DNA from: Strongylocentrotus purpuratus
Lineage: Eukaryota > Echinodermata > Echinoidea > Camarodonta > Strongylocentrotidae
Reading direction: 5' to 3'
Assembly (NCBI RefSeq): GCF_000002235.5
Contig: NW_022145611.1
Coordinates: 9,058,242 to 9,122,241 of the forward strand
DNA length: 64,000 nucleotides
Made by a program: the position numbers and the translations under genes
Notes under the pieces: model-generated
Seen by the model: only the letters and a program-made list of their open reading frames with translations
The model's database searches: none
What the model was told of the DNA's origin: nothing
Shown here: positions 36,866 through 42,472 of the stretch, in pieces
How the letters are laid out: each line of letters starts with the position of its first letter
How positions within the stretch are numbered: the first letter of the stretch is position 1

Positions 36866-37122
36866 GCTAGTTCTGACATTTTCCACTTGAATGAGTTTAA
36901 GAAACTCCTTCAGAAAACATTGAGAGAAAAAAGAGGTAAAATAAGATTATCCTTTAGCAAGAGTGCAAGTGCAGTGAATTGGTCCTATATTATTCCCTAC
37001 AATGTGGAAATGGATCATAAATATCTTCTCATGATTTCAAATCAAATATTTACCGTCATCATTGCATTGATCTGGTCCAAGTAGAAGTCAGGCCATGATG
37101 CAGAATTGGGATCTTCTTGTTC
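845..37122 (-). CDS. daam: DAAM formin gene, partial: 12 exons from the GBD end to FH1
   Basis: DAAM proteins are Rho-GTPase-regulated and Dishevelled-binding formins. They nucleate and elongate actin filaments in Wnt/planar cell polarity signalling. Twelve minus-strand exons are visible: 37054-37122, 36498-36586, 35611-35746, 31442-31639, 20689-20799, 12215-12318, 11752-11818, 10769-10886, 9942-10124, 9311-9378, 1656-1778 and 845-1058. Every junction keeps frame and uses GT/AG. The spliced 1480 nt encode about 493 residues. They match vertebrate DAAM1, as I remember it, segment by segment, for example [36 protein letters not shown] and LDRHLDFFE. This is far closer to DAAM than to Diaphanous. 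The order is GBD end, DID/FH3 armadillo repeats, coiled coil, then FH1. FH2 and DAD lie beyond the left edge, and the first exons are not seen. The largest intron, 31441 to 20800, is 10.6 kb. Confidence 0.95.
1059..1655. other. Intron between coiled-coil and FH1 exons
   Basis: This is AT-rich intron of about 600 bp. Its only notable feature is the C-rich tract on the minus strand directly before the FH1 acceptor (1059-1086). I see no other element. Confidence 0.8.
1656..1778 (-). CDS. daam: DAAM exon: second half of the coiled coil
   Basis: The 41 codons start [20 protein letters not shown] and end ELVRLQQM. They are rich in E, K, Q, S and L with heptad-like leucine spacing. They align with the EEMMQTLNKMKEKLEKETTE part of vertebrate DAAM1, from memory. 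The acceptor is TTAAACAG before 1778. I chose the donor GTGAAG (rc of 1650-1655) because it leaves phase 0, matching the start of the FH1 exon. The frame stays open for another 16 codons to a stop, but the GT sites there give the wrong phase or a poor donor. The low end is therefore somewhat less certain than the other exons. Confidence 0.82.
3454..3557. repeat. Short hairpin with an internal 17-bp tandem repeat
   Basis: Outer arms GAGAGCCAGAAGG (from about 3458) and CCTTCTGGCTCTC (ending about 3553) are inverted copies. Between them a TGACCTCATGACCTAA-type unit is repeated. The arm sequence AGCCAGAAGGGCAT recurs in degraded form near 20410 without a partner. That suggests a dispersed hairpin element rather than a unique structure. 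Confidence 0.65.
4160..4320. repeat. (GA)n-rich microsatellite
   Basis: This is about 160 bp of almost pure purine on the plus strand, dominated by GA with GGGA and AAAG interruptions. It produces spurious Ser/Leu-rich open frames on the minus strand. Confidence 0.95.
8577..8888. mobile_element. Foldback MITE with GGGGYGTTTCAYAAAG ends
   Basis: The left end GGGGGCGTTTCACAAAGATT and the right end, read in reverse as GGGGGGTGTTTCATAAAGATT, form terminal inverted repeats. Pairing runs for about 75 bp and continues through motifs like AAGTTGAACTTA and the TATGGAAAGCCATT region. The 312-bp element has no coding capacity. G runs at both ends blur any target duplication. It lies in a DAAM intron. 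Confidence 0.85.
9311..9378 (-). CDS. daam: DAAM exon: first half of the coiled coil
   Basis: This 68-nt exon completes a codon split across the upstream intron (G|AA, Glu), then reads [19 protein letters not shown] followed by LQR. It aligns with NELQQKLEKKERECDAKTQ of vertebrate DAAM1, from memory. The acceptor is CTTCTATAG and the donor is GTAAGA (rc of 9305-9310). Phase 2 entry and phase 0 exit fit both neighbours exactly. The charged heptads are consistent with the coiled coil between FH3 and FH1. Confidence 0.85.
9379..9941. other. Short DAAM intron, nothing notable
   Basis: This 563-bp AT-rich intron joins the FH3-end exon to the coiled-coil exon. I see no repeat or conserved feature beyond the splice signals. 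Confidence 0.8.
9942..10124 (-). CDS. daam: DAAM exon: end of FH3 and entry to the coiled coil
   Basis: This 183-nt exon reads [20 protein letters not shown], then [20 protein letters not shown], then a charged tail [12 protein letters not shown]. It corresponds to the DAAM1 stretch VQYWLLLDRIIQQIVIQNDKGQDPD, which closes the FH3/dimerisation region. The acceptor is CACTACAG and the donor is GTGAGG (rc of 9936-9941). Entry needs two bases of a split codon from the previous exon, and exit leaves one base. Both match the neighbours. Confidence 0.94.
10125..10768. other. DAAM intron with a small MITE
   Basis: This 644-bp intron contains the MITE-like element at 10185-10325. The rest is AT-rich with no recognised feature. 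Confidence 0.8.
10185..10325. mobile_element. 141-bp MITE with GTTTCACAAAG-type ends
   Basis: The left end GGGACCTGTTTCACAAAG and the right end read in reverse, GGGCTCCATTTCACAAAAC, are imperfect terminal inverted repeats of about 25 bp. They share the GTTTCAYAAA core with the elements at 8577 and 11295. The interior is short and non-coding. Confidence 0.7.
10769..10886 (-). CDS. daam: DAAM exon: FH3 helices ([15 protein letters not shown])
   Basis: The 39 codons plus one base read [20 protein letters not shown] then [19 protein letters not shown]. They align with VHIDTKSATQMFELTRKRLT and HSEAYPHFMSILHHCLQMP of DAAM1. In diaphanous-related formins this region follows the DID and contributes to the amino-terminal dimer. 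The acceptor is CTTTCTTTCAG and the donor is GTACGT (rc of 10763-10768). The trailing A joins AC of the next exon to give Asn. Confidence 0.95.
10979..11176. mobile_element. TA-flanked MITE with CAGTSAAACCTG ends
   Basis: The left end TACAGTCAAACCTG and the right end read in reverse, TACAGTGAAACCTG, are inverted repeats with one mismatch. TATAAAGACCAC-like submotifs recur inside. Taking TA as the duplicated target, the element proper is 10981-11174, beginning CAGT. This is a terminus style usual for Tc1/mariner-type non-autonomous elements. It has no coding capacity. Confidence 0.75.
11295..11595. mobile_element. Foldback MITE with internally palindromic ends
   Basis: Each end carries CATAAAGCTGTTCGTAAAGT followed by its own inverted partner ATGACTTTACGAAC. 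The right end, read in reverse, begins GGGGGCTGTTTCATAAAG, linking it to the GTTTCAYAAAG family. The left terminus is worn (GTTTTACATAAAG). The interior is AT-rich and non-coding. Confidence 0.8.
11752..11818 (-). CDS. daam: DAAM exon: [20 protein letters not shown]
   Basis: This 67-nt exon contributes one base to a split Arg codon, then encodes [20 protein letters not shown] and DM. It matches DAAM1 HLDFFEMLRNEDELEFAKRF, from memory. The acceptor is CCCTTTCAG and the donor is GTGAGT (rc of 11746-11751). It sits at the end of the armadillo-type DID and start of the following helical linker. Confidence 0.96.
11819..12214. other. Short DAAM intron, nothing notable
   Basis: This is a 396-bp AT-rich intron with a pyrimidine-rich acceptor tract on the minus strand. 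No element is seen. Confidence 0.85.
12215..12318 (-). CDS. daam: DAAM exon: [17 protein letters not shown] armadillo segment
   Basis: This 104-nt exon reads [20 protein letters not shown] then [15 protein letters not shown]. It is nearly identical to the DAAM1 segment [20 protein letters not shown]. This is one of the most conserved parts of the DID/FH3 region of diaphanous-related formins. The acceptor is TTTTTGCAG and the donor is GTGAGT (rc of 12209-12214). Exit phase 2 completes Arg with the first base of the next exon. Confidence 0.97.
13129..13400. repeat. Diverged tandem duplication around GTTGTTGCTATGCC
   Basis: The phrase TTAGTTGTTGCTATGCCTGG with CTGGCAAGCTTT at 13139-13177 recurs as TAAGTTGTTGCTATGCCAGG with CTGGCAAGCTTT at 13329-13368. 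This gives a period near 190 bp with substantial divergence. Confidence 0.6.
13484..13547. repeat. (GA)n dinucleotide microsatellite
   Basis: This is about 64 bp of uninterrupted GA repeats on the plus strand. Confidence 0.97.
13684..13902. mobile_element. Hairpin element, about 89-bp arms and 40-bp loop
   Basis: The left arm 13684-13772 and right arm 13813-13902 are inverted copies that differ at few positions. Shared phrases include GCGGACAAAATATACAGTT, CCTCAGGTAGACAAAG and CTTCACTGCCATTATGTA. With such long, near-perfect arms it is a recent foldback or MITE-like insertion. An open frame running rightward from 13768 through the right arm into the CT repeat is a by-product of composition. 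Confidence 0.8.
14157..14358. repeat. CT-rich low-complexity tract
   Basis: This is a pyrimidine-rich stretch on the plus strand, dominated by CTCT and CCCT. It is one of the few such tracts in this orientation in the window. Confidence 0.9.
17080..18035. repeat. Purine-rich degenerate minisatellite and (GA)n block
   Basis: The plus strand is almost pure purine for about 950 bp. The phrase GATGACAGG followed by a CTCAGGTGAC- or CTCTGGTGAC-like motif recurs near 17084, 17348, 17533 and 17658, with a remnant near 17836. That marks diverged units of roughly 125-265 bp, each followed by GGGAGAGGA-like filler. The block ends in (GA)n at 17938-18020. Long Ser/Pro/Leu-rich open frames on the minus strand here are products of this composition. 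Confidence 0.8.
18707..19160. repeat. Diverged direct duplication about 310 bp apart
   Basis: The first copy (18707-18822) has TTTGCCAGAGGCTACTATAC through GGAAGCCATCAATAAAACC. The second (19022-19160) has TTTTGCCAGAGGCTATTATG through GGAAGCCATCAATAAAGCCC. A (CTAT)n microsatellite lies at 18998-19018 between them. Confidence 0.65.
20689..20799 (-). CDS. daam: DAAM exon: [20 protein letters not shown] armadillo segment
   Basis: The 37 codons read [20 protein letters not shown] then [17 protein letters not shown]. They match DAAM1 TLINDLDKSTGRYRDEVSLK and TAIMSFINAVLSQGAG. The acceptor is CCACTTACAG followed by AGG, so two successive AGs are available; the first keeps frame with the standard upstream donor. 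The donor is GTAAGC (rc of 20683-20688). Entry and exit are both phase 0. Confidence 0.96.
20900..21345. repeat. Diverged tandem array, period about 190-205 bp
   Basis: Recurring landmarks are TGATCTGCC/TGATCCACA/TGATCCGCA near 20927, 21132 and 21322, and TTGTACCACAAAGCAAGAG/TTGTACCGAAGCAAAGAGC near 20999 and 21180. This supports three old units. Confidence 0.55.
22980..23500. repeat. GA- and CAGA-rich microsatellite region
   Basis: (GA)n occurs at 23034-23060 and 23370-23492, with an internal (CAGA)n at 23396-23430 and a G13 run near 23268-23280. The plus strand is strongly purine-rich. A long Ser/Leu-rich minus-strand frame across it is a composition artefact. Confidence 0.93.
24190..24302 (+). 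repeat. Dispersed repeat fragment with TATATAGCG core and (TA)n tail
   Basis: (AAT)n is followed by TTCTTATATAGCGTTTTTCA and then about 34 bp of TA repeat (24268-24302). A similar TTGTATAGCGCTTG phrase lies at 56977. From memory, TTATATAGCGCTTTTC cores belong to SINE- or MITE-like dispersed repeats in many marine invertebrates. I cannot name the family. Confidence 0.45.
29171..29573. repeat. Recent tandem duplication, 202-bp unit, two copies
   Basis: Copies at 29171-29372 and 29373-29573 share long identical stretches such as GGGGGAAGGAGTTACGTTCG and TTGATGGGTTTTTGCCAGGT. They differ by few substitutions and small indels. It is among the youngest tandem duplications in the window. Confidence 0.88.
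30655..30905. repeat. Tandem duplication, about 134-bp period
   Basis: ATCTATTTTTTCCAAATAAA through TCTAGTGATATAGACTTGC (30661-30770) is repeated as ATCTATTTTTTCATAAAAAA through TCTAGTGATATAGACTTGC (30797-30900), with moderate divergence. Confidence 0.8.
31396..31459 (-). repeat. 32-bp tandem duplication of a DAAM splice donor
   Basis: On the minus strand, GAGAGGACAAGATTTCAG then GTACGT (31428-31459) is immediately followed by a copy, GAGAGGACAAGATTTTAG then GTATGT (31396-31427). Both copies keep an exon-like end and a donor-like sequence 32 nt apart. Use of the downstream donor shifts the frame by 32 nt unless the next exon's second AG acceptor is also used. Confidence 0.9.
31442..31639 (-). 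CDS. daam: DAAM exon: [10 protein letters not shown] armadillo segment of the DID
   Basis: The 66 codons include [57 protein letters not shown] and [12 protein letters not shown]1 has the nearly identical TENIKTKVAVLEILGAVC and [19 protein letters not shown]. The DID binds the carboxy-terminal DAD to hold the formin inactive until Rho-GTP binds. The acceptor is CTCTTTGTAG and the donor is GTACGT (rc of 31436-31441). Codon use is distinctly GC-rich compared with the surrounding intron. The donor lies inside a 32-bp tandem duplication. Confidence 0.97.
33060..33240. repeat. Tandem duplication, about 95-bp period
   Basis: GTTAAGATATGTGTGCATGT with AGATCGGAAATGACTTC and TTTGTTCATGGA (33072-33126) repeats as GTTAAGATGTGTGTGCTTGT with AGATCGGAAATGACTTC and TTTGTTCATGGA (33166-33223). 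An AT-rich (TTA)n patch separates the copies. Confidence 0.82.
34215..35055. repeat. Degenerate tandem array, about 175-bp period, roughly five units
   Basis: GTGACAC-like phrases recur near 34225, 34374, 34551, 34736 and 34910. CAGG-AC-AAATGTGAT phrases recur near 34625, 34793 and 34971, and GATCTGTAACATGG/GATATGTAACATGG at 34761 and 34935 lie 174 bp apart. The last two units are the most alike, sharing GATATTTTGGTATC-type and CACCGATAACCATC-type ends. Small open frames in the array are not coding. Confidence 0.75.
35611..35746 (-). CDS. daam: DAAM exon: [20 protein letters not shown] armadillo segment
   Basis: This 136-nt exon completes Lys with one base, then reads [40 protein letters not shown] and LMNNS. 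It aligns with DAAM1 FVTRFIDLDGLSCILNFLKT and [18 protein letters not shown]. The acceptor is CTTTTATAG and the donor is GTAAGT (rc of 35605-35610). Exit is phase 0. It forms part of the first armadillo repeats of the DID. Confidence 0.97.
36282..36318 (-). pseudogene. Decayed third copy of the DAAM exon end
   Basis: Read on the minus strand, AATAGTTTTGAGACAGCC then TCAGGATACAACCTATGAA is followed by a GTGAGT donor. It aligns with the standard exon (GACAGTCTGAAGACAGCAC then TCAGGACACAACCTATGAA) but lacks one base, which breaks the frame relative to the donor phase. A possible acceptor (TTTAATAG) overlaps its start. It is a relic of the same tandem duplication and is unlikely to be used. Confidence 0.8.
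36388..36431 (-). CDS. daam: Candidate mutually exclusive mini-exon of DAAM
   Basis: This 44-nt copy reads [14 protein letters not shown] plus two bases (AA). It parallels [14 protein letters not shown] plus AA of the standard exon. It has its own acceptor (TTTTTATTTTACAG just above 36431) and donor GTAAGTC (rc of 36381-36387). The standard exon is 89 nt and this one is 44 nt. The difference is 45, so swapping keeps frame on both sides, while including both would shift it. The swap would remove [15 protein letters not shown] from the acidic linker between GBD and DID. Expression is not shown by the sequence, so this is an inference from splice signals and frame. Confidence 0.6.
36498..36586 (-). 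CDS. daam: DAAM exon: GBD-DID linker, [11 protein letters not shown]
   Basis: This 89-nt exon reads [20 protein letters not shown] then KTALRTQPM with two bases of Lys. DAAM1 has a similar acidic stretch followed by [18 protein letters not shown]. The acceptor is TGTGTTATAG and the donor is GTAAGT (rc of 36492-36497). It enters in phase 0 and leaves in phase 2, completed by the G opening the next exon. Its 3' half is the source or sibling of two further tandem copies. Confidence 0.95.
36587..37053. other. Short DAAM intron with (TA)n
   Basis: This 467-bp AT-rich intron contains a TA dinucleotide repeat at 36823-36862. Nothing else is seen. Confidence 0.85.
37054..37122 (-). CDS. daam: DAAM exon: [13 protein letters not shown], end of the GBD
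   Basis: The 23 codons read [20 protein letters not shown] then MMT. They match DAAM1 ATSWPEFYIDQLNSM, which follows the GTPase-binding segment. The acceptor is TATTTGCAG and the donor is GTAAAT (rc of 37048-37053). Both borders are phase 0. It is the most 5' DAAM exon I can recognise. The preceding GBD exon (FALPAEKKWQIY-like in vertebrates) was searched for upstream and not found. Confidence 0.94.
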
Positions 37123-37573
37123 CTGCAAATAGAGAAGAATAAGGAGATAAGTGGAAAACAGTTAATCAAACTGAAGAAATTCCTATCTTAATTATTATAT
37201 CACACTGATATAACATCACATCAACTGTATAACATTCAGAATCAAAATCTATTATTGAAATTTGTATGTGTTACTGCTCATTGAATGTTTATGTTAAAAT
37301 ATCAGTATACAATGTGATGAGAAGGAAGATAACGGGAATGAAGGCAGCAATATGGAATTCCTTTAAATGTTCTTGTTTAGTTATGTTATTGGTATGTCGA
37401 AGGATTATCAATACTGCAGTCATGTGAATGAACATACATGTAGTAATAACTCCTCAGTGAATGAAACAGCATTAGTTCCAGTATCAGTTTAACCCAAATG
37501 CTAATTTATTAAGCCGTTTATGGGACAGATTTGTACTCTGTCTACATGAAGCAAGAGTGGGAGCAAGGACTCC

Positions 37574-37643
37574 GAGGGGAAGGAGGGGAAGGAGGGGAAG
37601 GAGGGGAAGGAGGGGAAGGAGGGGAAGGAGGGGGGGGGGGGGC
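37574..37643. repeat. 9-bp minisatellite (GGGGAAGGA)n ending in a G run
   Basis: About six near-perfect GGGGAAGGA units on the plus strand run into a G run at 37630-37642. All G-rich, it could form quadruplex structures. Confidence 0.95.
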
Positions 37644-38920
37644 AAGTCTGAATAGTAGCTGAAAAAGTCTGAAAAGAAAGAAAAAAGGAGGGGTCATCAA
37701 CTTGCTGTGCCCCCACCCCTTCTCACTCCCATTCACCACTGAGAATACTATTTCATGTTTTGACTATCTATTCCGAGTGAATGAAACTACCTTTAGCAAA
37801 ATGGCATTTAGGAGGGATGACATCCTACATTTAATGATCTAAACATTGATCAGGTAGAGAGGACATGATGGGCACGTTCTAGGCATTAAACACTTCGGAA
37901 CCTAAATATCAAACCACTCAGCATCCATTTAATCGCAAAATATTTAACGGGAAAGGGCTTTATCCTTTATGAATGGGTGGGGATGGGAGGGGGGGGGGGG
38001 GCGAAGTAGATGCACGGCCATCACTTTTCATCATACTTACTCCACATTAAAATGCACTCATGGATTTATATGGTTAATGAGTATTCATTAAATAGAATTT
38101 ACAACAACAAACATTAATAGTGAAAAGGGTTGAAGGCAGATTGAAGTGCATGGCCATCATTTTCAACTTAAAAACTTTGAGGTTTAATCTCCTTAAACTG
38201 CATCCATGAATTATGCATCCATAGCAAGCTTATAAAATCCACAGTGAATGCAAATACTGCAGAATTTTGTTTTAATTCGGAAGCAGGTCTTGTTAAAATG
38301 TATTACAGTTTGATTAAAGTTATCAATTATAATCATTTGAGACAGAAAATAATCCTGTTTACATCCATACTGATCTGTAAAATCACAAAGTCAGATAATT
38401 TCTCTTGACAGTTCGTAACTAAATAGTCCTATCAAGCAGTAACTGCTGAATGGCACACTTGTGATTGCTATCCGTTATCATCATGTCACAAACATAATCA
38501 TTTTCCAACTATGGTATACACATACATGGATAATTTCTATTGACAGTTTATTTCCTACTTGAACAACAACAACAGTCCTGTCGGCTCTCTTGGTATTGCC
38601 TTGATGAATTATTGTGAAATGTTTGTTGCCTGGAACAGGGATTGGTGGTTAGCCGTGACGATCCCACAGGATAGTACATCAAAGTCATTCAATATGACTT
38701 TTATGGGACGACAACAATTACACTACACAATACAGCCATATACGGAGTGGAGTAAACTGCGACACCTTATTGCAATAAAAGCCACTGGAAAATTTAACTA
38801 CACGGTGTCATGATAATAAATGGACTGGAAAATAATTGCAGGGACAGTTATCCATCTTTCTGAGTTGATATACAAGGTGGGAAGTCACTTTTTCTCATAA
38901 TGCAAAAGTACTTTTATATG

Positions 38921-39330
38921 GTCTGTTCAGACTGGGGGAGTTTATACGAGACTCATATAAACAAACGTTGTATAAAGAACCGTCGTAGAGCAAAAGGGGT
39001 GTACAGAATAGATAAATGTGACAAAATCGTATAAAGGAACATCGTATTTAATAAGAAACTAGTTTTGAAGATACATCAGTCAACATGTGCTAGTCAGGAG
39101 GGGCTTGCTTCTGATAAGCCCAACCCAGTTATACCCTTTCTGTACGACACAACATTCAGATGAGAATGGGACCAATTATTTTCATTCAAAATGATGCTCA
39201 AACATGCATTTGACAGTGCGACATTTTGTAATGTGACGCCCCTTTATAAGACATTCAGACTAGACAAATTGAATATCGTATAGAGATACGATTCTTGTAT
39301 AGCAATACATTGAATTTTGTTAGTCTGAAT
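38921..39330 (+). mobile_element. MITE with GTTCAGACT/AGTCTGAAT ends, copy 1
   Basis: It starts GTTCAGACTGGGGGAGTTTA and ends TTAGTCTGAAT. Internal landmarks are AACGTTGTATAAAGAA, TAAGCCCAACCCAGTTATA and GATGCTCAAACATGCATTTG. The same landmarks occur in the same order at 48900-49195 and inverted at 60854-61440. It has no coding capacity. Both ends show the TTCAGACT motif inverted. I do not assign a superfamily. Confidence 0.75.
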
Positions 39331-39526
39331 GCGTGGTAAGATAGCAAGGATGCTGCACTCGGTAGTGATTGTCAAATAAAAACAGACTCTTGTTTGATCC
39401 TATCCACCTGGAATCCTCAAACCAAATGAGAATGTAATGAAAAGAGAATTGCCATTTTATTGAAAACCTTGTTTTCCTGGCATGTACATGAAGGACAGCT
39501 TTGGGAAATTGTCTGGACAAGACGAC

Positions 39527-41855
39527 TTCAGATTCAGATTCAGATTTTATTTCCGTTTCAAAACAAACAAAATATAAACAGACATAATATAATACAGTCA
39601 AATATAATATAAACAAAGTAAATTCAGTATTATGTAGAACAAAATTTAGTTGATAAGAAATATTGGGAAAAAACAGTACTGAACAATAGAAAAAAAAATG
39701 ACCTTGATGAAGTAATTCAAAACGGAGGGGCTTGCTAAAAAAGCAGAGCTTGTATGAGGCAAGCCCCTGACTTAGTTACATGGATACGCTTAAATAATTA
39801 TGGTCGAAAGCTAATACCAGTAAAACACACAAAAGGGAATACAAAAAAAAAGAAAAAGTAAAAGTAAAAATAAAAGTAAGATAAATATAGTAACAGAGAG
39901 AGAGAGAGAGAGAAAGGGGAGAGAGCAAGAGAGAAATAGAGAGCGAGAGAAAGGCAGGAAGAAGGAGATGGGGACAGGAGGCAGGTACACCACCAGGTCG
40001 TTAGGCTTGTTTAGATTATTCTTAAAAAAGAAACAAAAAAGGAGGAAAGGAGGAATAACAAAAGGAAAGATTTGTTTTATCTTTCCGTAGGTTTAGATTT
40101 TTGAGCTTGGCTTGTTGGTGGGGAGTATTGGCTGATTAATGTTTTCCTAAGTTTACGTTTAAAATTGCTAAGACTAGGGGCTTCTTTTATATCGTTGGGA
40201 AGAGAATTCCAATAGGCACATCCAGCGAAGACAAATGAATTCTGTGCAAATAATGTTCGTGTTAAGGGTAAGTGATAACAGTTCCGTTGTCTAGTCGGGT
40301 AATTGTGTACAGAGGCATTTTTGCAGAACATATCAGAAAAAATTGCGGGGAGGTCGTCTTTACTTAGTTTGAACATAAATTGGCCGAGTTGGAACACATA
40401 GATATCTTTCACTTTGAGAATATTATTTTCGAAAAATAAAATATCTGTATGAGATCTGAATTGTGTTTGAAATATTATCCTGAGTGCTTTTTTCTGCAGC
40501 AGTAGGATCCTATTTAATTGTGTTTGTATTGCACATCCCCATGCTATAATCCCATAATTAATGTATGGTAATATTAAGGTATGATATAATGTAAGAAGAG
40601 TTCGAGAAGGAAGAAAGTATTTGAGTTTATTGATAATACCGATGTTTCGTGAAATGGTTTTGCATATATTATCGATGTGAGTTTTCCATGATAATTTTTC
40701 ATCAATAAACACTCCCAAGAATTTGGTTGTAGAAACATTAACAAGAGCAGCGTTATCAAAAATAATTTCACCTGGCAAACTATTGATTTTGTTGCTAAAT
40801 AGCATGTAATTGGTCTTCTGCAGATTAAGTGATAGTTTATTAGCCTTGATCCAGTCAGTTACATTTTTTAGTTCAGAGTTTACAGTTCTAAGTAGTTGGT
40901 TCGCATTCTCATGAGAAAAGAAAATGTTGGAGTCATCTGCAAAAAGTATAAATGATAATAAATTTGAAGATTTTTGAATGTCATTAATATAGGTAATAAA
41001 AAGAAGGGGGCCGAGTAGGCTACCCTGCGGTACACCACAGGTAATAGGAAGTGTAGAAGAATTACAGTTGTTAACCGATACAAATTGAGTCCTATCTGTA
41101 AGGTAACTCCTGAACCACTCCAAGGCCTTCCCTCTAATACCATAGTGAGAAAGTTTGTGAAGAAGAATTTCATGGTTTATAGTGTCGAAGGCCTTGGAGA
41201 AGTCCAGGAATATACCTACAGTATGCAAACCTTTATCAATGGAAGTGGTAACTGTTTTCATAAAAGACAAAATTGCATGCGAGGTGCTATGATTTTCACG
41301 GAAACCAAATTGGAAGTGTGAGAAAATATTGTATTTTTTAAAAAACGTGGTTGTTCTTGTAAAAAAAAGTTTCTCAAGAACTTTAGATAACGAGGTAAGT
41401 AAGGATATGGGACGATAGTTAGTAACGAGTTGATTATCACCTTTCTTAAAGAGGGGTATGACCTTGGCGATTTTCATTTGATTAGGTACCCGACCTGTAT
41501 GAAGTGAAATATTAAAGATATGCACCAAGGGATGAACAACAGCTCTGATAATTTTCTTTAATAAGAAGTTGGGAATACAGTCAAACCCGGCGCTCTTCTT
41601 AATCAGAAGATTGTTAACAATGTTTATAATTTCTCGAGTGTTTGTAGGATTAAAAAAGATGGAATTTTGGTTAGGGTTGACAAGAAAATCGTTAAATGAT
41701 TTGGTACTCTGTGGCACTTGTTGTGCCAGTTTGTTACCCACTTGTGAAAAGTACGAGTTAAAATTTTCAGCGATTGTATCAGCATCATCGGTGATAGTAT
41801 TATTGGTTTTGATTTTGACTTTGAATTTGGAAATATATTTAAGTAAATTGTTCTA
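39527..41855 (-). mobile_element. 5'-truncated LINE with intact reverse transcriptase (CR1/Jockey-like)
   Basis: An uninterrupted minus-strand frame from 41852 to 40077 encodes 591 residues of an ORF2 carboxy-terminal half. Counting from the GTG at 41741, motifs in order are AKVIPLFKKGD (about 92), NYRPISLLTSLSKVLEKL (108), QFGFRENHSTSHAI (144), FLDFSKAFDTINHEI (178), GVPQGSLLGPLLF (236), the catalytic FADD (267-270), and KFLGVFIDEKLSW (340). A late YPTRQ and WNSLP region of the kind seen in jockey/CR1 proteins follows. The endonuclease domain is absent: a stop and unrelated sequence lie just above 41852. The 3' end is a TGAATC hexamer tail at 39527-39546. A stem GGGGCTTGC/GCAAGCCCC lies at 39726-39768, and (GA)n lies in the 3' UTR. 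The truncation implies a dead-on-arrival copy. The open frame suggests recent insertion. Confidence 0.92.
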
Positions 41856-42152
41856 GGAAAAAGAACTGGTTACTGCCTACATTGCCCAAGGGAACAAATT
41901 TCAACTCCCAGATTGATTAATTAAACTTTTTTTTAGCAATAGTAAAGTCTTGTAGATGGTTAAAGGTATTTATTTTATTATTCACATTGTAATACTCCTC
42001 TCCCAAATTACAATAAAATGATTCTGTATCTCAAGAAATGAGAATCATCCCTTTGAAATTAACAAGAGCATAAATTTTTCATTTCATAAATGAATTCCTC
42101 TTACATCTTATTCTTCAAGTACATGTATGCAACAAACTTGAAACTTTCTAAA

Positions 42153-42472
42153 TAGGCCTGTCTTCATCAGTTTGCCAAATAACCCGCTATTTTAACTATC
42201 CCGATCGCAAAATAACCAGTAAATTTGCGTCCTCATCAGCCGCAGTTTTCAATCAGCAAGATATTTGGTTGAGAAATATCCCGAAAAATCTCGGTCTTGT
42301 TTCCAAAATATCCCGCTATTTGGAAAATAGCGGGCTAATTTGCGCTCATCCGAGCTTCTTTGTGATGAGCGCATCTGTCTGGTGAAGACACAATTTCGAG
42401 CTTGAGGATAATATCCAGAGTCTGAAAAATAGCGGGTTATTTGGCAAACTCAAGCTTATGAGGACAGGCCTA
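42153..42472. mobile_element. TA-flanked MITE with GGCCTGTC ends
   Basis: The left end TAGGCCTGTCTTCATCAG then TTTGCCAAATAACCCGCTAT is mirrored at the right by TAGGCCTGTCCTCATAAG then TTTGCCAAATAACCCGCTAT. TA flanks both termini (42153-42154 and 42471-42472), so the element proper is 42155-42470. A second, inner inverted pair around ATCCCGCTATTTGGAAAATAGCGGG (42309-42334) repeats the CCCGCTATTT core. It has no coding capacity. Confidence 0.85.

Larger units (their letters stand above)
37123..39526. other. Upstream intron or intergenic DNA with repeats
   Basis: No exon is recognised. The contents are a 9-bp minisatellite with G run at 37574-37643, a G13 run at 37989-38001, and a MITE at 38921-39330. 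The rest is AT-rich and unremarkable. Confidence 0.75.

Noticed and set aside
39320-39616. A KWQF peptide on the minus strand that might be the DAAM GBD motif (KKWQIY)
   Set aside because: The surrounding residues do not match the GBD, and the frame overlaps the LINE 3' tail and a MITE end.
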